Shown piece after piece: positions 34,429-48,115 of a DNA stretch of 64,000 bases. The notes under the pieces are model-generated. The model saw only the letters and a program-made list of their open reading frames with translations. It was not told the DNA's origin and searched no databases. Position numbers and translations under genes: made by a program. Source of the stretch: Magicicada septendecula (lineage: Eukaryota > Arthropoda > Insecta > Hemiptera > Cicadidae); contig CM068367.1 in the NCBI GenBank assembly GCA_034769895.1, positions 705,654,885-705,718,884 on the forward strand, in the 5' to 3' direction. Position 1 is the first letter of the stretch, and the number at the start of each line of letters is the position of its first letter.

Positions 34429-36831
34429 ACTTCCATATTCCTTAAGGAATGGAAGTATGGTGATGGCAAAAAAAATCGTGTTCGAGATTATTTGAGATTC
34501 TGATTCTACTACACTCAAAACATGAAAAAAAGTCGTTTTCCGAAAAGTGTCTGTGTGTGTGTCTGTCTGTCTGTGTGTGTGTCTGTCTGTGTGTCTGTAG
34601 ATTTTTTTCTATGGCAAACGATAACTGCCGCAAATTCAAACAGAATCAAATTATTTTTTGCATGCAGCCCTGATTTGCAGAGTACTCGCGACCTATTGTT
34701 TTTGGTGAAGATCGGTTGGGGGAAAGGGGTAGTTTACCTTCAACGGTTTTTTTTTTAGCAAGGGTAATTTTGTTTGTTTGGCAAACGATAACAGCAGCAA
34801 ATTCAAACAGAATCAAATAATGTTTCGCATACAGCCCTGAATTGTAGAGTTCTCAAGATCTGTTGATTTTGGTGTAGATCGGTTAAGGGAAAGGGGTAGT
34901 TTACCTGTAACGTTTTATGTTTTAACAAGGGTATTTCCTATGGCAAACGATAACAGCCGCAAATTCAAACAGAATCAAAAGATTATTTGCATACAGCCCT
35001 AAATTGTAGAGTTCTCAAGACCTATTGTTTTTGGTGAAGATCGGTTGAGGGAAAGGGGTAGTTTACCTGAAACGGTTTTTTTTAAATCAAGGGTAATTTT
35101 ACTTCCATGTTCCTTAAGGAAATGGAAGTATGGTGATGGCAAAAAAAATCGTGTTCGAGATTATTGCAGATTCTGATTGTACTACACTCCAAAGATGAAA
35201 AAAAGTCATTTTTCGAAAGGTGTCTGTGTGTGTGTCTGTAGATTTTTTACTTCCATATTCCTTAAGGAATGGAAGTATGGTGATGGCAAAAAAAATCGTG
35301 TTCGAGATTATTGCAGATTCTGATTCTACTACACTCAAAACATGAAAAAAGTCGTTTTCCGAAAAGTGTCTGTGTGTGTGTCTGTCTGTCTGTGTGTCTG
35401 TAGATTTTTTTCTATGGCAAACGATAACTGCCGCAAATTCAAACAGAATCAAATAATTTTTGCATGCAGCCCTGATTTGCAGAGTACTCGCGACCTATTG
35501 TTTTTGGTGAAGATCGGTTGAGGGAAAGGGGTAGTTTACCTGCAACGGTTTTTTTTTTAGCAAGGGTAATTTTGTTTGTTTGGCAAACGATAACAGCCGC
35601 AAATTCAAACTGAATCAAATAATGTTTCCCATACAGCCCTGAATTGTAGAGTTCTCAAGATCTGTTGATTTTGGTGAAGATCGGTTAAGGGAAAGGGGTA
35701 GTTTACCTGTAACGTTTTATGTTTTAACAAGGGAATTTCCTATGGCAAACGATAACAGCCGCAAATTCAAACAGAATCAAAAGACTATTTGCATACAGCC
35801 CTAAATTGTAGAGTTCTCAAGATCTATTGTTTTTGGTGAAGATCGGTTAAGGGAAAGGGGTAGTTTACCTGCAACGTTTTTTTAACAAGGGTATTTTCTA
35901 TGGCAAACGATAACAGCCGCAAATTCAAACAGAATCAAATAATTTTCTGCATACAGCCCTGATTTCTTGAGTATTCAAGACCTATTGTTTTTGGTGAAGA
36001 TCGGTTGAGGGGAAGGGGTAGTTTACCTGAAACGTTTTTTATCAAGCGTATTTTCTATGGCAAACGATAACTGCCGCAAATTCAAACAGAATCAAATAAT
36101 TTTTTGCATACTGGCCTGATTTGTAGAGTACTCGCGACCTGTTGTTTTTGGTGAAGATCGGTTGAGGGGAAGGGGTAGTTTACCGGCAACGGTTTTTTTT
36201 ATAAAGGGAAATTTTTTTTTGGCAAACGATAACAGCCGCAAATTCAAACAGAATCAAATAATGTTTCGCATACAGCCCTGAATTATAGTGTTCTCAAGAC
36301 GTTTTGTTTTTGGTGAAGATCGGTTAAGGGAAAGGGGTAGTTTACCTACAACGTTTTTATAACAAGGGTATTTTATATGGCAAACGATAACAGCCGCAAA
36401 TTCAAACAGAATCAAATAATTTTTTTGCATACAGCCCTGATTTGTAGAGTACTCAAGACCTATTGTTCTTGGTGAAGATCGGTTGAGGGGAAGGGGTAGT
36501 TTACCTGCAACGTTTTTTTAACAAGGGTATTTTCTATGGCAAACGATAACTGCCGCAAATTCAAACAGAATCAAATAATTTTCTGCATACAGCCCTGATT
36601 TGTTGAGTACTCAAGACCTATTGTTTTTGGTGGAGATCGGTTAAGGGGAAGGGGTAGTTTACCTGCAACGTTTTTTATCAAGCGTATTTTCTATGGCAAA
36701 ATATAACTGCCGCAAATTCAAACAGAATCAAATAATTTTTTGCATACAGCCCTGATTTGTAGAGTACTCGCGACCTATTGTTTTTGGTGAAGATCGGTTA
36801 AGGGGAAGGGGTAGTTTACCTGCAACCTTTT
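34429..36831 (+). repeat. Array block: B, A, B pair, A monomers
   Basis: B at 34429, three A, Bs at 35101 and 35249 (to ~35403), then about nine A. From about 35,070 it resembles 27,000-28,775. Confidence 0.88.
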
Positions 36832-37060
36832 ACGTTTTAACAAGAGTAAAGTACTTGAAAATTTATTTAAACTTTTTCAAACAATGGTAATTGTTAAAAA
36901 TAAAATAATTTTGTTGCCAAGCAATAAAATTAAAATTTGTTCATTTTAATGTACATCATGTATAAGAGAAAATATATCGCGCTTGGCAGGCGATATTAAG
37001 ATTTAAATATAAATCTTAGAATATGGAAGTCATGTATGGTTCTCCATACCGATATTTTTT
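36832..37060 (+). repeat. C2 spacer
   Basis: Partner of 25499-25727. Confidence 0.88.
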
Positions 37061-39624
37061 CTATGGCAAACGATAACTGCCGCAAATTCAAACAGAATCA
37101 TATAATGTTTCGCATACAGCCCTGAATTGTAGAGTTCTCAAGATCTGTTGATTTGGTGAAGATCGGTTAAGGGAAAGGGGTAGTTTACCTGCAACGGTTT
37201 TTTTTTAGCAAGGGTAATTTTGTTTGTTTGGCAAACGATAACAGCCGCAAATTCAAACAGAATCAAATAATGTTTCGCATACAGCCCTGAATTGTAGAGT
37301 TCTCAAGATCTGTTGAATTTGGTGAAGATCGGTTAAGGGAAAGGGGTAGTTTACCTGTAACGTTTTATGTTTTAACAAGGGTATTTCCTATGGCAAACGA
37401 TAACAGCCGCAAATTCAAACAGAATCAAAAGATTATTTGCATGCAGCCCTGATTTGCAGAGTACTCGCGACCTGTTGTTTTTGGTGAAGATCGGTTGAGG
37501 GAAAGGGGTAGTTTACCTGCAATGGTTTTTTTTTAGCAAGGGTAATTTTGTTTGTTTGGCAAACGATAACAGCCGCAAATTCAAACAGAATCAAATAATG
37601 TTTCGCATACAGCCCTGAATTGTAGAGTTCTCAAGATCTGTTGATTTTGGTGAAGATCGGTTAAGGGAAAGGGGTAGTTTACCTGTAACGTTTTATGTTT
37701 TAACAAGGGTATTTCCTATGGCAAACGATAACAGCCGCAAATTCAAACAGAATCAAAAGATTATTTGCATACAGCCCTAAATTGTAGAGTTCTCAAGACC
37801 TATTGTTTTTGGTGAAGATCGGTTGAGGGAAAGGGGTAGTTTACCTGAAACGGTTTTTTTTTAATCAAGGGTAATTTTACTTCCATGTTCCTTAAGGAAA
37901 TGGAAGTATGGTGATGGCAAAAAAAATCGTGTTCGAGATTATTGCAGATTCTGATTGTACTACACTCCAAAGATGAAAAAAAGTCATTTTTCGAAAGGTG
38001 TCTGTGTGTGTGTCTGTAGATTTTTTACTTCCATATTCCTTAAGGAATGGAAGTATGGTGATGGCAAAAAAAAATCGTGTTCGAGATTATTGCAGATTCT
38101 GATTCTACTACACTCAGAACATGAAAAAAAGTCGTTTTCCGAAAAGTGTCTGTGTGTGTGTCTGTCTGTCTGTGTGTCTGTCTGTGTGTCTGTAGATTTT
38201 TTTCTATGGCAAACGATAACTGCCGCAAATTCAAACAGAATCAAATAATTTTTGCATGCGGCCCTGATTTGCAGAGTACTCGCGACCTATTGTTTTTGGT
38301 GAAGATCGGTTGAGGGAAAGGGGTAGTTTACCTGCAACGGTTTTTTTTTTAGCAAGGGTAATTTTGTTTGTTTGGCAAACGATAACAGCCGCAAATTCAA
38401 ACAGAATCAAATAATGTTTCCCATACAGCCCTGAATTGTAGAGTTCTCAAGATCTGTTGATTTTGGTGAAGATCGGTTAAGGGAAAGGGGTAGTTTACCT
38501 GTAACGTTTTATGTTTTAACAAGGGAATTTCCTATGGCAAACGATAACAGCCGCAAATTCAAACAGAATCAAAAGATTATTTGCATACGGCCCTAAATTG
38601 TAGAGTTCTCAAGATCTATTGTTTTTGGTGAAGATCGGTTAAGGGAAAGGGGTAGTTTACCTGCAACGTTTTTTTAACAAGGGTATTTTCTATGGCAAAC
38701 GATAACAGCCGCAAATTCAAACAGAATCAAATAATTTTCTGCATACAGCCCTGATTTGTTGAGTATTCAAGACCTATTGTTTTTGGTGAAGGTCGGTTGA
38801 GGGGAAGGGGTAGTTTACCTGCAACGTTTTTTATCAAGCGTATTTTCTATGGCAAACGATAACTGCCGCAAATTCAAACAGAATCAAATAATTTTTTGCA
38901 TACAGGCCTGATTTGTAGAGTACTCGCGACCTGTTGTTTTTGGTGAAGATCGGTTGAGGGGAAGGGGTAGTTTACCGGCAACGGTTTTTTTTATAAAGGG
39001 AAATTTTTTTTTTGGCAAACGATAACAGCCGCAAATTCAAACAGAATCAAATAATGTATCGCATACAGCCCTGAATTGTAGTGTTCTCAAGACGTTTTGT
39101 TTTTGGTGAAGATCGGTTAAGGGAAAGGGGTAGTTTACCTACAACGTTTTTATAACAAGGGTATTTTATATGGCAAACGATAACAGCCGCAAATTCAAAC
39201 AGAATCAAATAATTTTTTTGCATACAGCCCTGATTTGTAGAGTACTCAAGACCTATTGTTCTTGGTGAAGATCGGTTGAGGGGAAGGGGTAGTTTACCTG
39301 CAGCGTTTTTTTAACAAGGGTATTTTCTATGGCAAACGATAACTGCCGCAAATTCAAACAGAATCAAATAATTTTCTGCATACAGCCCTGATTTGTTGAG
39401 TTCTCAAGACCTGTTGTTTTTGGTGAAGATCGGTTGAGGGGAAGGGGTAGTTTACCTGCAACGTTTTTTATCAAGCGTATTTTCTATGGCAAACCATAAC
39501 TGCCGCAAATTCAAACAGAATCAAATAATTTTTTGCATACAGCCCTGATTTGTAGAGTACTCGCGACCTATTGTTTTTGGTGAAGATCGGTTAAAGGGAA
39601 GGGGTAGTTTACCTGCAACCTTTT
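37061..39624 (+). repeat. Array block: A monomers with one B pair
   Basis: Bs at 37879 and 38027 (to ~38195). It matches 25,728-26,110 at offset 11,333 and then 26,596-28,775 at offset about 10,847. The earlier copy therefore has ~486 bp more. Confidence 0.88.
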
Positions 39625-39853
39625 ACGTTTTAACAAGAGTAAAGTACTTGAAAATTTATTTAAACTTTTTCAAACAATGGTAATTGTTAAAAATAAAATA
39701 ATTTTGTTGCCAAGCAATAAAATTAAAATTTGTTCATTTTAATGTACATCATGTATAAGAGAAAATATATCGCGCTTGGCAGGCGATATTAAGATTTAAA
39801 TATAAATCTTAGAATATGGAAGTCATGTATGGTTCTCCATACCGATATTTTTT
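39625..39853 (+). repeat. C2 spacer
   Basis: Partner of 28776-29004, but with the intact hairpin GTATGGTTCTCCATAC. Confidence 0.88.
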
Positions 39854-41117
39854 CTATGGCAAACGATAACTGCCGCAAATTCAAACAGAATCATATAATG
39901 TTTCGCATACAGCCCTGAATTGTAGAGTTCTCAAGATCTGTTGATTGTGGTGAAGATCGGTTAAGGGAAAGGGGTAGTTTACCTGCAACGGTTTTTTTTT
40001 AGCAAGGGTAATTTTGTTTGTTTGGCAAACGATAACAGCCGCAAATTCAAACAGAATCAAATAATGTTTCGCATACAGCCCTGAATTGTAGAGTTCTCAA
40101 TATCTGTTGATTTTGGTGAAGATCGGTTAAGGGAAAGGGGTAGTTTACCTGTAACGTTTTATGTTTTAACAAGGGTATTTCCTATGGCAAACGATAACAG
40201 CCGCAAATTCAAACAGAATCAAAAGATTATTTGCATACAGCCCTAAATTGTAGAGTTCTCAAGATCTATTGTTTTTGGTGAAGATCGGTTAAGGGAAAGG
40301 GGTAGTTTACCTGCAACGTTTTTTTAACAAGGGTATTTTCTATGGCAAACGATAACAGCCGCAAATTCAAACAGAATCAAATAATTTTCTGCATACAGCC
40401 CTGATTTGTTGAGTATTCAAGACCTATTGTTTTTGGTGAAGATCTTTTTAAGGGGAAGGGGTAGTTTACCAGCAACGTTTTTTATCAAGCGTATTTTCTA
40501 TGGCAAACGATAACTGCCGCAAATTCAAACAGAATCAAATAATTTTTTGCATACAGCCCTGATTTGTAGAGTACTCGCGACCTGTTGTTTTTGGTGAAGA
40601 TCGGTTGAGGGGAAGGGGTAGTTTACCGGCAACGGTTTTTTTTATAAAGGGAAATTTTTTTTTTGGCAAACGATAACAGCCGCAAATTCAAACAGAATCA
40701 AATAATGTTTCGCATACAGCCCTGAATTGTAGTGTTCTCAAGACGTTTTGTTTTTGGTGAAGATCGGTTAAGGGAAAGGGGTAGTTTACCTACAACGTTT
40801 TTATAACAAGGGTATTTTCTATGGCAAACGATAACAGCCGCAAATTCAAACAGAATCAAATAATTTTTTTGCATACAGCCCTGATTTGTAGAGTACTCAA
40901 GACCTATTGTTCTTGGTGAAGATCGGTTGAGGGGAAGGGGTAGTTTACCTGCAACGTTTTTTATCAAGCGTATTTTCTATGGCAAACGATAACTGCCGCA
41001 AATTCAAACAGAATCAAATAATTTTTTGCATACAGCCCTGATTTGTAGAGTACTCGCGACCTATTGTTTTTGGTGAAGATCGGTTAAGGGGAAGGGGTAG
41101 TTTACCAGCAACCTTTG
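39854..41117 (+). repeat. Array block: about eight A monomers, no B
   Basis: Partner of 29,005-30,268. Confidence 0.9.
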
Positions 41118-41346
41118 ACGTTTTAACAAGAGTAAAGTACTTGAAAATTTATTTAAACTTTTTCAAACAATGGTAATTGTTAAAAATAAAATAATTTTGT
41201 TGCCAAGCAATAAAATTAAAATTTGTTCATTTTAATGTACATCATGTATAAGAGAAAATATATCGCGCTTGGCAGGCGATATTAAGATTTAAATATAAAT
41301 CTTAGAATATGGAAGTCATGTATGGTTCTCCATACCGATATTTTTT
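41118..41346 (+). repeat. C2 spacer (last C2)
   Basis: The rightmost C2 in the window. Every spacer after it is C1. The left edge reads CTTTGACG rather than CTTTTACG. Confidence 0.88.
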
Positions 41347-42613
41347 CTATGGCAAACGATAACTGCCGTAAATTCAAATAGAATCATATAATGTTTCGCA
41401 TACAGCCCTGAATTGTAGAGTTCTCAAGATCTGTTGATTTTGGTGAAGATTGGTTAAGGGAAAGGGGTAGTTTACCTGTAACATTTTATGTTTTAACAAG
41501 GGTATTTCCTATGGCAAACGTTAACAGCCGCAAATTCAAACAGAATCAAAAGATTATTTGCATACAGCCCTAAATTGTAGAGTTCTCAAGACCTGTTGTT
41601 TTTGGTGAAGTTCGGGTGAGGGAAAGGGGTAGTTTACCTGCAACGTTTTTTTAACAAGGGTATTTTTTATGGCAAACGATAACAGCCGCAAATTCAAACA
41701 GAATCAAATAATGTTTTGCATACAGGCCTGATTTGTAGAGTACTCAAGACCGTTTGTTTTTGGTGAAGATCGGTTAAGGGGAAGGGGTAGTTTACCTGTA
41801 ACGTTTTATGTTTTAACAAGGGTATTTCCTATGGCAAACGATAACAGCCGCAAATTCAAACAGAATCAAAAGATTATTTGCATACAGCCCTGATTTGTAG
41901 AGTACTCAAGACCTGTTGTTTTTGGTGAAGATCGGTTAAGGGGAAGGGGTAGTTCACCTGCAACGTTTTTTTATCAAGCGTATTTTCTATGGCAAACGAT
42001 AACAGCCGCAAATTCAAACAGAATCAAATAATTTTTTGCATGCAGCACTGATTTGCAGAGTACTCGCGACCTATTGTTTTTGGTGAAGATCGGTTGAGGG
42101 AAAGGGGTAGTTTACCGGCAACGGTTTTTTTTTAGCAAGGGTAATTTTGTTTGTTTGGCAAACGATAACAGCCGCAAATTCAAACAGAATCAAATAATGT
42201 TTCGCATACAGCCCTGAATTGTAGAGTTCTCAAGATCTGTTGATTTTGGTGAAGATCGGTTAAGGGAAAGGGGTAGTTTACCTGTAACGTTTTATGTTTT
42301 AACAAGGGTATTTCCTATGGCAAACGATAACAGCCGCAAATTCAAACAGAATCAAAAGATTATTTGCATACAGCCCTAAATTGTAGAGTTCTCAAGACCT
42401 ATTGTTTTTGGTGAAGATCGGTTGAGGGAAAGGGGTAGTTTACCAGCAACGTTTTTTTAACAAGGGTATTTTCTATGGCAAACGATAACAGCCGCAAATT
42501 TAAACAGAATCAAATAATGTTTTGCATACAGCCCTGATTTGTAGAGTTCTCAAGACCTATTGTTTTTGGTGAAGATCGGTTAAGGGGAAGGGGTAGTTTA
42601 CCTGCAACCTTTT
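41347..42613 (+). repeat. Array block: about eight A monomers, no B
   Basis: C2 head on the left and C1 tail on the right. A transition block between the mixed and C1-only halves. Confidence 0.9.
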
Positions 42614-42866
42614 ACGTTTTAACAAGAGTAAAGTACTTGAAAATTTATTTAAACTTTTTGAAACAATGGTAATTGTTAAAAATAAAATAATTTTGTTGCC
42701 AGGCAATAAAATTATAATTTTTTCATTTTAATGTAATATAATATTTTTCATTGAATACAGCAATAAAAAGGCAGGTAAGACACAGCCTGGCTGTTTGGCT
42801 GAAAATGATTTTAAATATAAATCTTAGAATATGGAAGTCATGTATGGTTCTCCATACCGATATTTT
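42614..42866 (+). repeat. C1 spacer
   Basis: Has CATTGAATACAG in place of CATTTAATACAG, a marker shared with the copies at 45847, 48754, 51988 and 55222. It identifies every second spacer of the 3.2-kb repeat. Confidence 0.9.
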
Positions 42867-43980
42867 CTATGGCAAACGATAACAGCCGCAAATTCAAACA
42901 AAATCAAATAATTTTTTGCGTACAGTCCTGAATTGTAGAGTACTCAAGACCTATTGTTTTTGGTGAAGATTGGTTAAGGGAAAGGGGTAGTTTACCTGCA
43001 ACATTTTTTTATTAAGGGTAATTTTTACTTCCATATTCCTTAAGGAATGGAAGTATGGTGATGGCAAAAAAAATCGTGTTCGAGATTATTGCAGATTCTG
43101 ATTCTACTACACTCAAAACATGAAAAAAAGTCGTTTTCCGAAAAGTGTCTGTGTGTCTGTAGATTTTTACTTCCATATTCCTTTAGGAATGGAAGTATGG
43201 TGATGGCAAAAAAAATCGTGTTCGAGATTATTTGAGATTCTGATTCTACTACACTCAAAACATGAAAAAAAGTCGTTTTCCGAAAAGTGTCTGTGTGTGT
43301 GTCTGTCTGTCTGTGTGTGTGTCTGTCTGTGTGTCTGTGTGTCTGTAGATTTTTACTTCCATATTCCTTAAGGAATGGAAGTATGGTGATGGCAAAAAAA
43401 ATCGTGTTCGAGATTATTGCAGATTCTGATTGTACTACACTCCAAAGATGAAAAAAAGTCATTTTTCGAAAGGTGTCTGTGTGTGTGTCTGTAGATTTTT
43501 TACTTCCATATTCCTTAAGGAATGGAAGTATGGTGATGGCAAAAAAAAATCGTGTTCGAGATTATTGCAGATTCTGATTCTACTACACTCAAAACATGAA
43601 AAAAAGTCGTTTTCCGAAAAGTGTCTGTGTGTGTGTCTGTCTGTCTGTCTGTGTGTCTGTCTGTGTGTCTGTAGATTTTTTTCTATGGCAAACGATAACT
43701 GCCGCAAATTCAAACAGAATCAAATAATTTTTGCATGCAGCCCTGATTTGCAGAGTACTCGCGACCTATTGTTTTTGGTGAAGATCGGTTAAGGAGAAGG
43801 GGTAGTTTACCTGCAACGTTTTTTTATCAAGCGTATTTTCTATGGCAAACGATAACAGCCGCAAATGCAAACAGAATCAAATAATGTTTTGCATACGTCC
43901 CTGAATTGTAGAGGTCTCAATGACTTTCGATTTTGGTGAAGATCGGTTAAGGGGAAGGGGTAGTTTACCTGGAACCTTTT
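42867..43980 (+). repeat. Short element: A, four B, two A
   Basis: Bs at 43027, 43169, 43355 and 43502 (to ~43677) in tandem, each of a different subtype. Almost the same block recurs at 46100, 49007, 52241 and 55475. Confidence 0.92.
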
Positions 43981-44233
43981 ACGTTTTAACAAGAGTAAAG
44001 TACTTGAAAATTTATTTAAACTTTTTGAAACAATGGTAATTGTTAAAAATAAAATAATTTTGTTGCCAGGCAATAAAATTATAATTTTTTCATTTTAATG
44101 TAATATAATATTTTTCATTTAATACAGCAATAAAAAGGCAGGTAAGACACAGCCTGGCTGTTTGGCTGAAAATGAATTTAAATATAAATCTTAGAATATG
44201 GAAGTCATGTATGGTTCTCCATACCGATATTTT
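43981..44233 (+). repeat. C1 spacer
   Basis: AATGAATTTAAA head variant. Joined directly to B at 44234. Confidence 0.9.
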
Positions 44234-45846
44234 ACTTCCATATTCTTTAAGGAATGGAAGTATGGTGATGGCAAAAAAAATCGTGTTCGAGATTTTGCAG
44301 ATTCTGATTCTACTACACTCAAAACATGAAAAAAAGTCGTTTTCCGAAAAGTGTCTGTGTGTCTGTCTGTCTATCTGTGTGTCTGTGTGTCTGTCTGTCT
44401 GTAGATTTTTTTTCTATGGCAAACGATAACTGCCGCAAATTCAAACAGAATCAAATAATTTTTTGCATACAGCTCGGTTTTGCAGAGTTCTCGCGACCTA
44501 TTGTTTTTGGTGAAGATCGGTTGAGGGAAAGGGGTAGTTTACCTGCAACTGTTTTTTTTTAGCAAGGGAAATTTTGTTTGTTTGGCAAACGATAACAGCC
44601 GCAAATTTAAACACAATCAAATAATGTTTCTCATACAGCCCTGAATTGTAGAGTTCTCAAGATCTATTGTTTTTGGTGAAGATCGGTTAAGGGAAAGGGG
44701 TAGTTTACCTGTAACGTTTTATGTTTTAACAAGGGTATTTCCTATGGCAAACGATAACAGCCGCAAATTCAAACAGAATGAAAAGATTATTTGCATACAG
44801 CCCTAAATTGTAGAGTTCTCAAGACCTGTTGTTTTTGGTGAAGTTCGGGTGAGGGAAAGGGGTAGTTTACCTGCAACGTTTTTTTAACAAGGGTATTTTA
44901 TATGGCAAACGATAACAGCCGCAAATTCAAACAGAATCAAATAATATTTTGCATACAGGCCTGATTTGTAGAGTACTCAAGACCTATTGTTTTTGGTGAA
45001 GATCGGTTAAGGGGAAGGGGTAGTTTACCTGTAACGTTTTATGTTTTAACAAGGGTATTTCCTATGGCAAACGATAACAGCCGCAAATTCAAACAGAATC
45101 AAAAGATTATTTGCATACAGCCCTGATTTGTAGAGTACTCAAGACCTGTTGTTTTTGGTGAAGATCGGTTAAGGGGAAGGGGTAGTTCACCTGCAACGTT
45201 TTTTTATCAAGCGTATTTTCTATGGCAAACGATAACAGCCGCAAATTCAAACAGAATCAAATAATTTTTTGCATGCAGCACTGATTTGCAGAGTACTCGC
45301 GACCTATTGTTTTTGGTGAAGATCGGTTGAGGGAAAGGGGTAGTTTACCGGCAACGGTTTTTTTTTAGCAAGGGTAATTTTGTTTGTTTGGCAAACGATA
45401 ACAGCCGCAAATTCAAACAGAATCAAATAATGTTTCGCATACAGCCCTGAATTGTAGTGTTCTCAAGATCTGTTGATTTTGGTGAAGATCGGTTAAGGGA
45501 AAGGGGTAGTTTACCTGTAACGTTTTATGTTTTAACAAGGGTATTTCCTATGGCAAACGATAACAGCCGCAAATTCAAACAGAATCAAAAGATTATTTGC
45601 ATACAGCCCTAAATTGTAGAGTTCTCAAGACCTATTGTTTTTGGTGAAGATCGGTTGAGGGAAAGGGGTAGTTTACCAGCAACGTTTTTTTAACAAGGGT
45701 ATTTTCTATGGCAAACGATAACAGCCGCAAATTTAAACAGAATCAAATAATGTTTTGCATACATCCCTGATTTGTAGAGTTCTCAAGACCTATTGTTTTT
45801 GGTGAAGATCGGTTAAGGGGAAGGGGTAGTTTACCTGCAACCTTTT
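44234..45846 (+). repeat. Long element: B then about nine A monomers
   Basis: B at 44234-44408 lacks three bases in GAGATTTTGCAG. Same plan as 50374 and 53608. Confidence 0.9.
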
Positions 45847-46099
45847 ACGTTTTAACAAGAGTAAAGTACTTGAAAATTTATTTAAACTTTTTGAAACAAT
45901 GGTAATTGTTAAAAATAAAATAATTTTGTTGCCAGGCAATAAAATTATAATTTTTTCATTTTAATGTAATATAATATTTTTCATTGAATACAGCAATAAA
46001 AAGGCAGGTAAGACACAGCCTGGCTGTTTGGCTGAAAATGATTTTAAATATAAATCTTAGAATATGGAAGTCATGTATGGTTCTCCATACCGATATTTT
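45847..46099 (+). repeat. C1 spacer
   Basis: CATTGAATACAG marker. Followed by A. Confidence 0.9.
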
Positions 46100-47211
46100 C
46101 TATGGCAAACGATAACAGCCGCAAATTCAAACAAAATCAAATAATTTTTTGCGTACAGTCCTGAATTGTAGAGTACTCAAGACCTATTGTTTTTGGTGAA
46201 GATTGGTTAAGGGAAAGGGGTAGTTTACCTGCAACATTTTTTTATTAAGGGTAATTTTTACTTCCATATTCCTTAAGGAATGGAAGTATGGTGATGGCAA
46301 AAAAAATCGTGTTCGAGATTATTGCAGATTCTGATTCTACTACACTCAAAACATGAAAAAAAGTCGTTTTCCGAAAAGTGTCTGTGTGTCTGTAGATTTT
46401 TACTTCCATATTCCTTTAGGAATGGAAGTATGGTGATGGCAAAAAAAATCGTGTTCGAGATTATTTGAGATTCTGATTCTACTACACTCAAAACATGAAA
46501 AAAAGTCGTTTTCCGAAAAGTGTCTGTGTGTGTGTCTGTCTGTCTGTGTGTGTGTCTGTCTGTGTGTCTGTGTGTCTGTAGATTTTTACTTCCATATTCC
46601 TTAAGGAATGGAAGTATGGTGATGGCAAAAAAAATCGTGTTCGAGATTATTGCAGATTCTGATTGTACTACACTCCAAAGATGAAAAAAAGTCATTTTTC
46701 GAAAGGTGTCTGTGTGTGTGTCTGTAGATTTTTTACTTCCATATTCCTTAAGGAATGGAAGTATGGTGATGGCAAAAAAAATCGTGTTCGAGATTATTGC
46801 AGATTCTGATTCTACTACACTCAAAACATGAAAAAAAGTCGTTTTCCGAAAAGTGTCTGTGTGTGTGTCTGTCTGTCTGTCTGTGTGTCTGTCTGTGTGT
46901 CTGTAGATTTTTTTCTATGGCAAACGATAACTGCCGCAAATTCAAACAGAATCAAATAATTTTTGCATGCAGCCCTGATTTGCAGAGTACTCGCGACCTA
47001 TTATTTTTGGTGAAGATCGGTTAAGGAGAAGGGGTAGTTTACCTGCAACGTTTTTTTATCAAGCGTATTTTCTATGGCAAACGATAACAGCCGCAAATGC
47101 AAACAGAATCAAAAATGTTTTGCATACGTCCCTGAATTGTAGAGGTCTCAATGACTTTCGATTTTGGTGAAGATCGGTTAAGGGGAAGGGGTAGTTTACC
47201 TGGAACCTTTT
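46100..47211 (+). repeat. Short element: A, four B, two A
   Basis: Bs at 46260, 46402, 46588 and 46735 (to ~46908). It differs from its siblings by a few bases, such as ACCTATTATTTTTGG near 47,000. Confidence 0.92.
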
Positions 47212-47464
47212 ACGTTTTAACAAGAGTAAAGTACTTGAAAATTTATTTAAACTTTTTGAAACAACGGTAATTGTTAAAAATAAAATAATTTTGTTGCCAG
47301 GCAATAAAATTATAATTTTTTCATTTTAATGTAATATAATATTTTTCATTTAATACAGCAATAAAAAGGCAGGTAAGACACAGCCTGGCTGTTTGGCTGA
47401 AAATGATTTTAAATATAAATCTTAGAATATGGAAGTCATGTATGGTTCTCCATACCGATATTTT
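47212..47464 (+). repeat. C1 spacer
   Basis: AATGATTTT head and CAACGGTAATTG in the tail. Followed by A, not B, so the next element departs from the 3.2-kb plan. Confidence 0.9.
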
Positions 47465-48084
47465 CTATGGCAAACGATAACAGCCGCAAATTCAAACAGA
47501 ATCAAATAATGTTTCGCATACAGCCCTGAATTATTGTAGAGTTCTCAAGATCTGTTGATTTTGGTGAAGATCGGTTAAGGGAAAGTGGTAGTTTACCTGT
47601 AACGTTTTATGTTTTAACAAGGGTATTTCCTATGGCAAACGATAACAGCCGCAAATTCAAACAGAATCAAAAGATTATTTGCATACAGCCCTAAATTGTA
47701 GAGTTCTCAAGACCTATTGTTTTTGGTGAAGATCGGTTGAGGAAAGGGGTAGTTTACCTGAAACGGTTTTTTTTTAATCAAGGGTAATTTTACTTCCATG
47801 TTCCTTAAGGAAATGGAAGTATGGTGATGGCAAAAAAATCGTGTTCGAGATTATTGCAGATTCTGATTGTACTACACTCCAAAGATGAAAAAAAGTCATT
47901 TTTCGAAAGGTGTCAGTGTGTGTGTCTGTAGATTTTTACTTCCATATTCCTTAAGGAATGGAAGTATGGTGATGGCAAAAAAAATCGTGTTCGAGATTAT
48001 TGCAGATTCTGATTCTACTACCGTCAAAACATGAAAAAAAGTCGTTTTCCGAAAAGTGTCTGTGTGTCTGTCTGTCTGTCTGTG

Positions 48085-48115
<31 letters not shown>

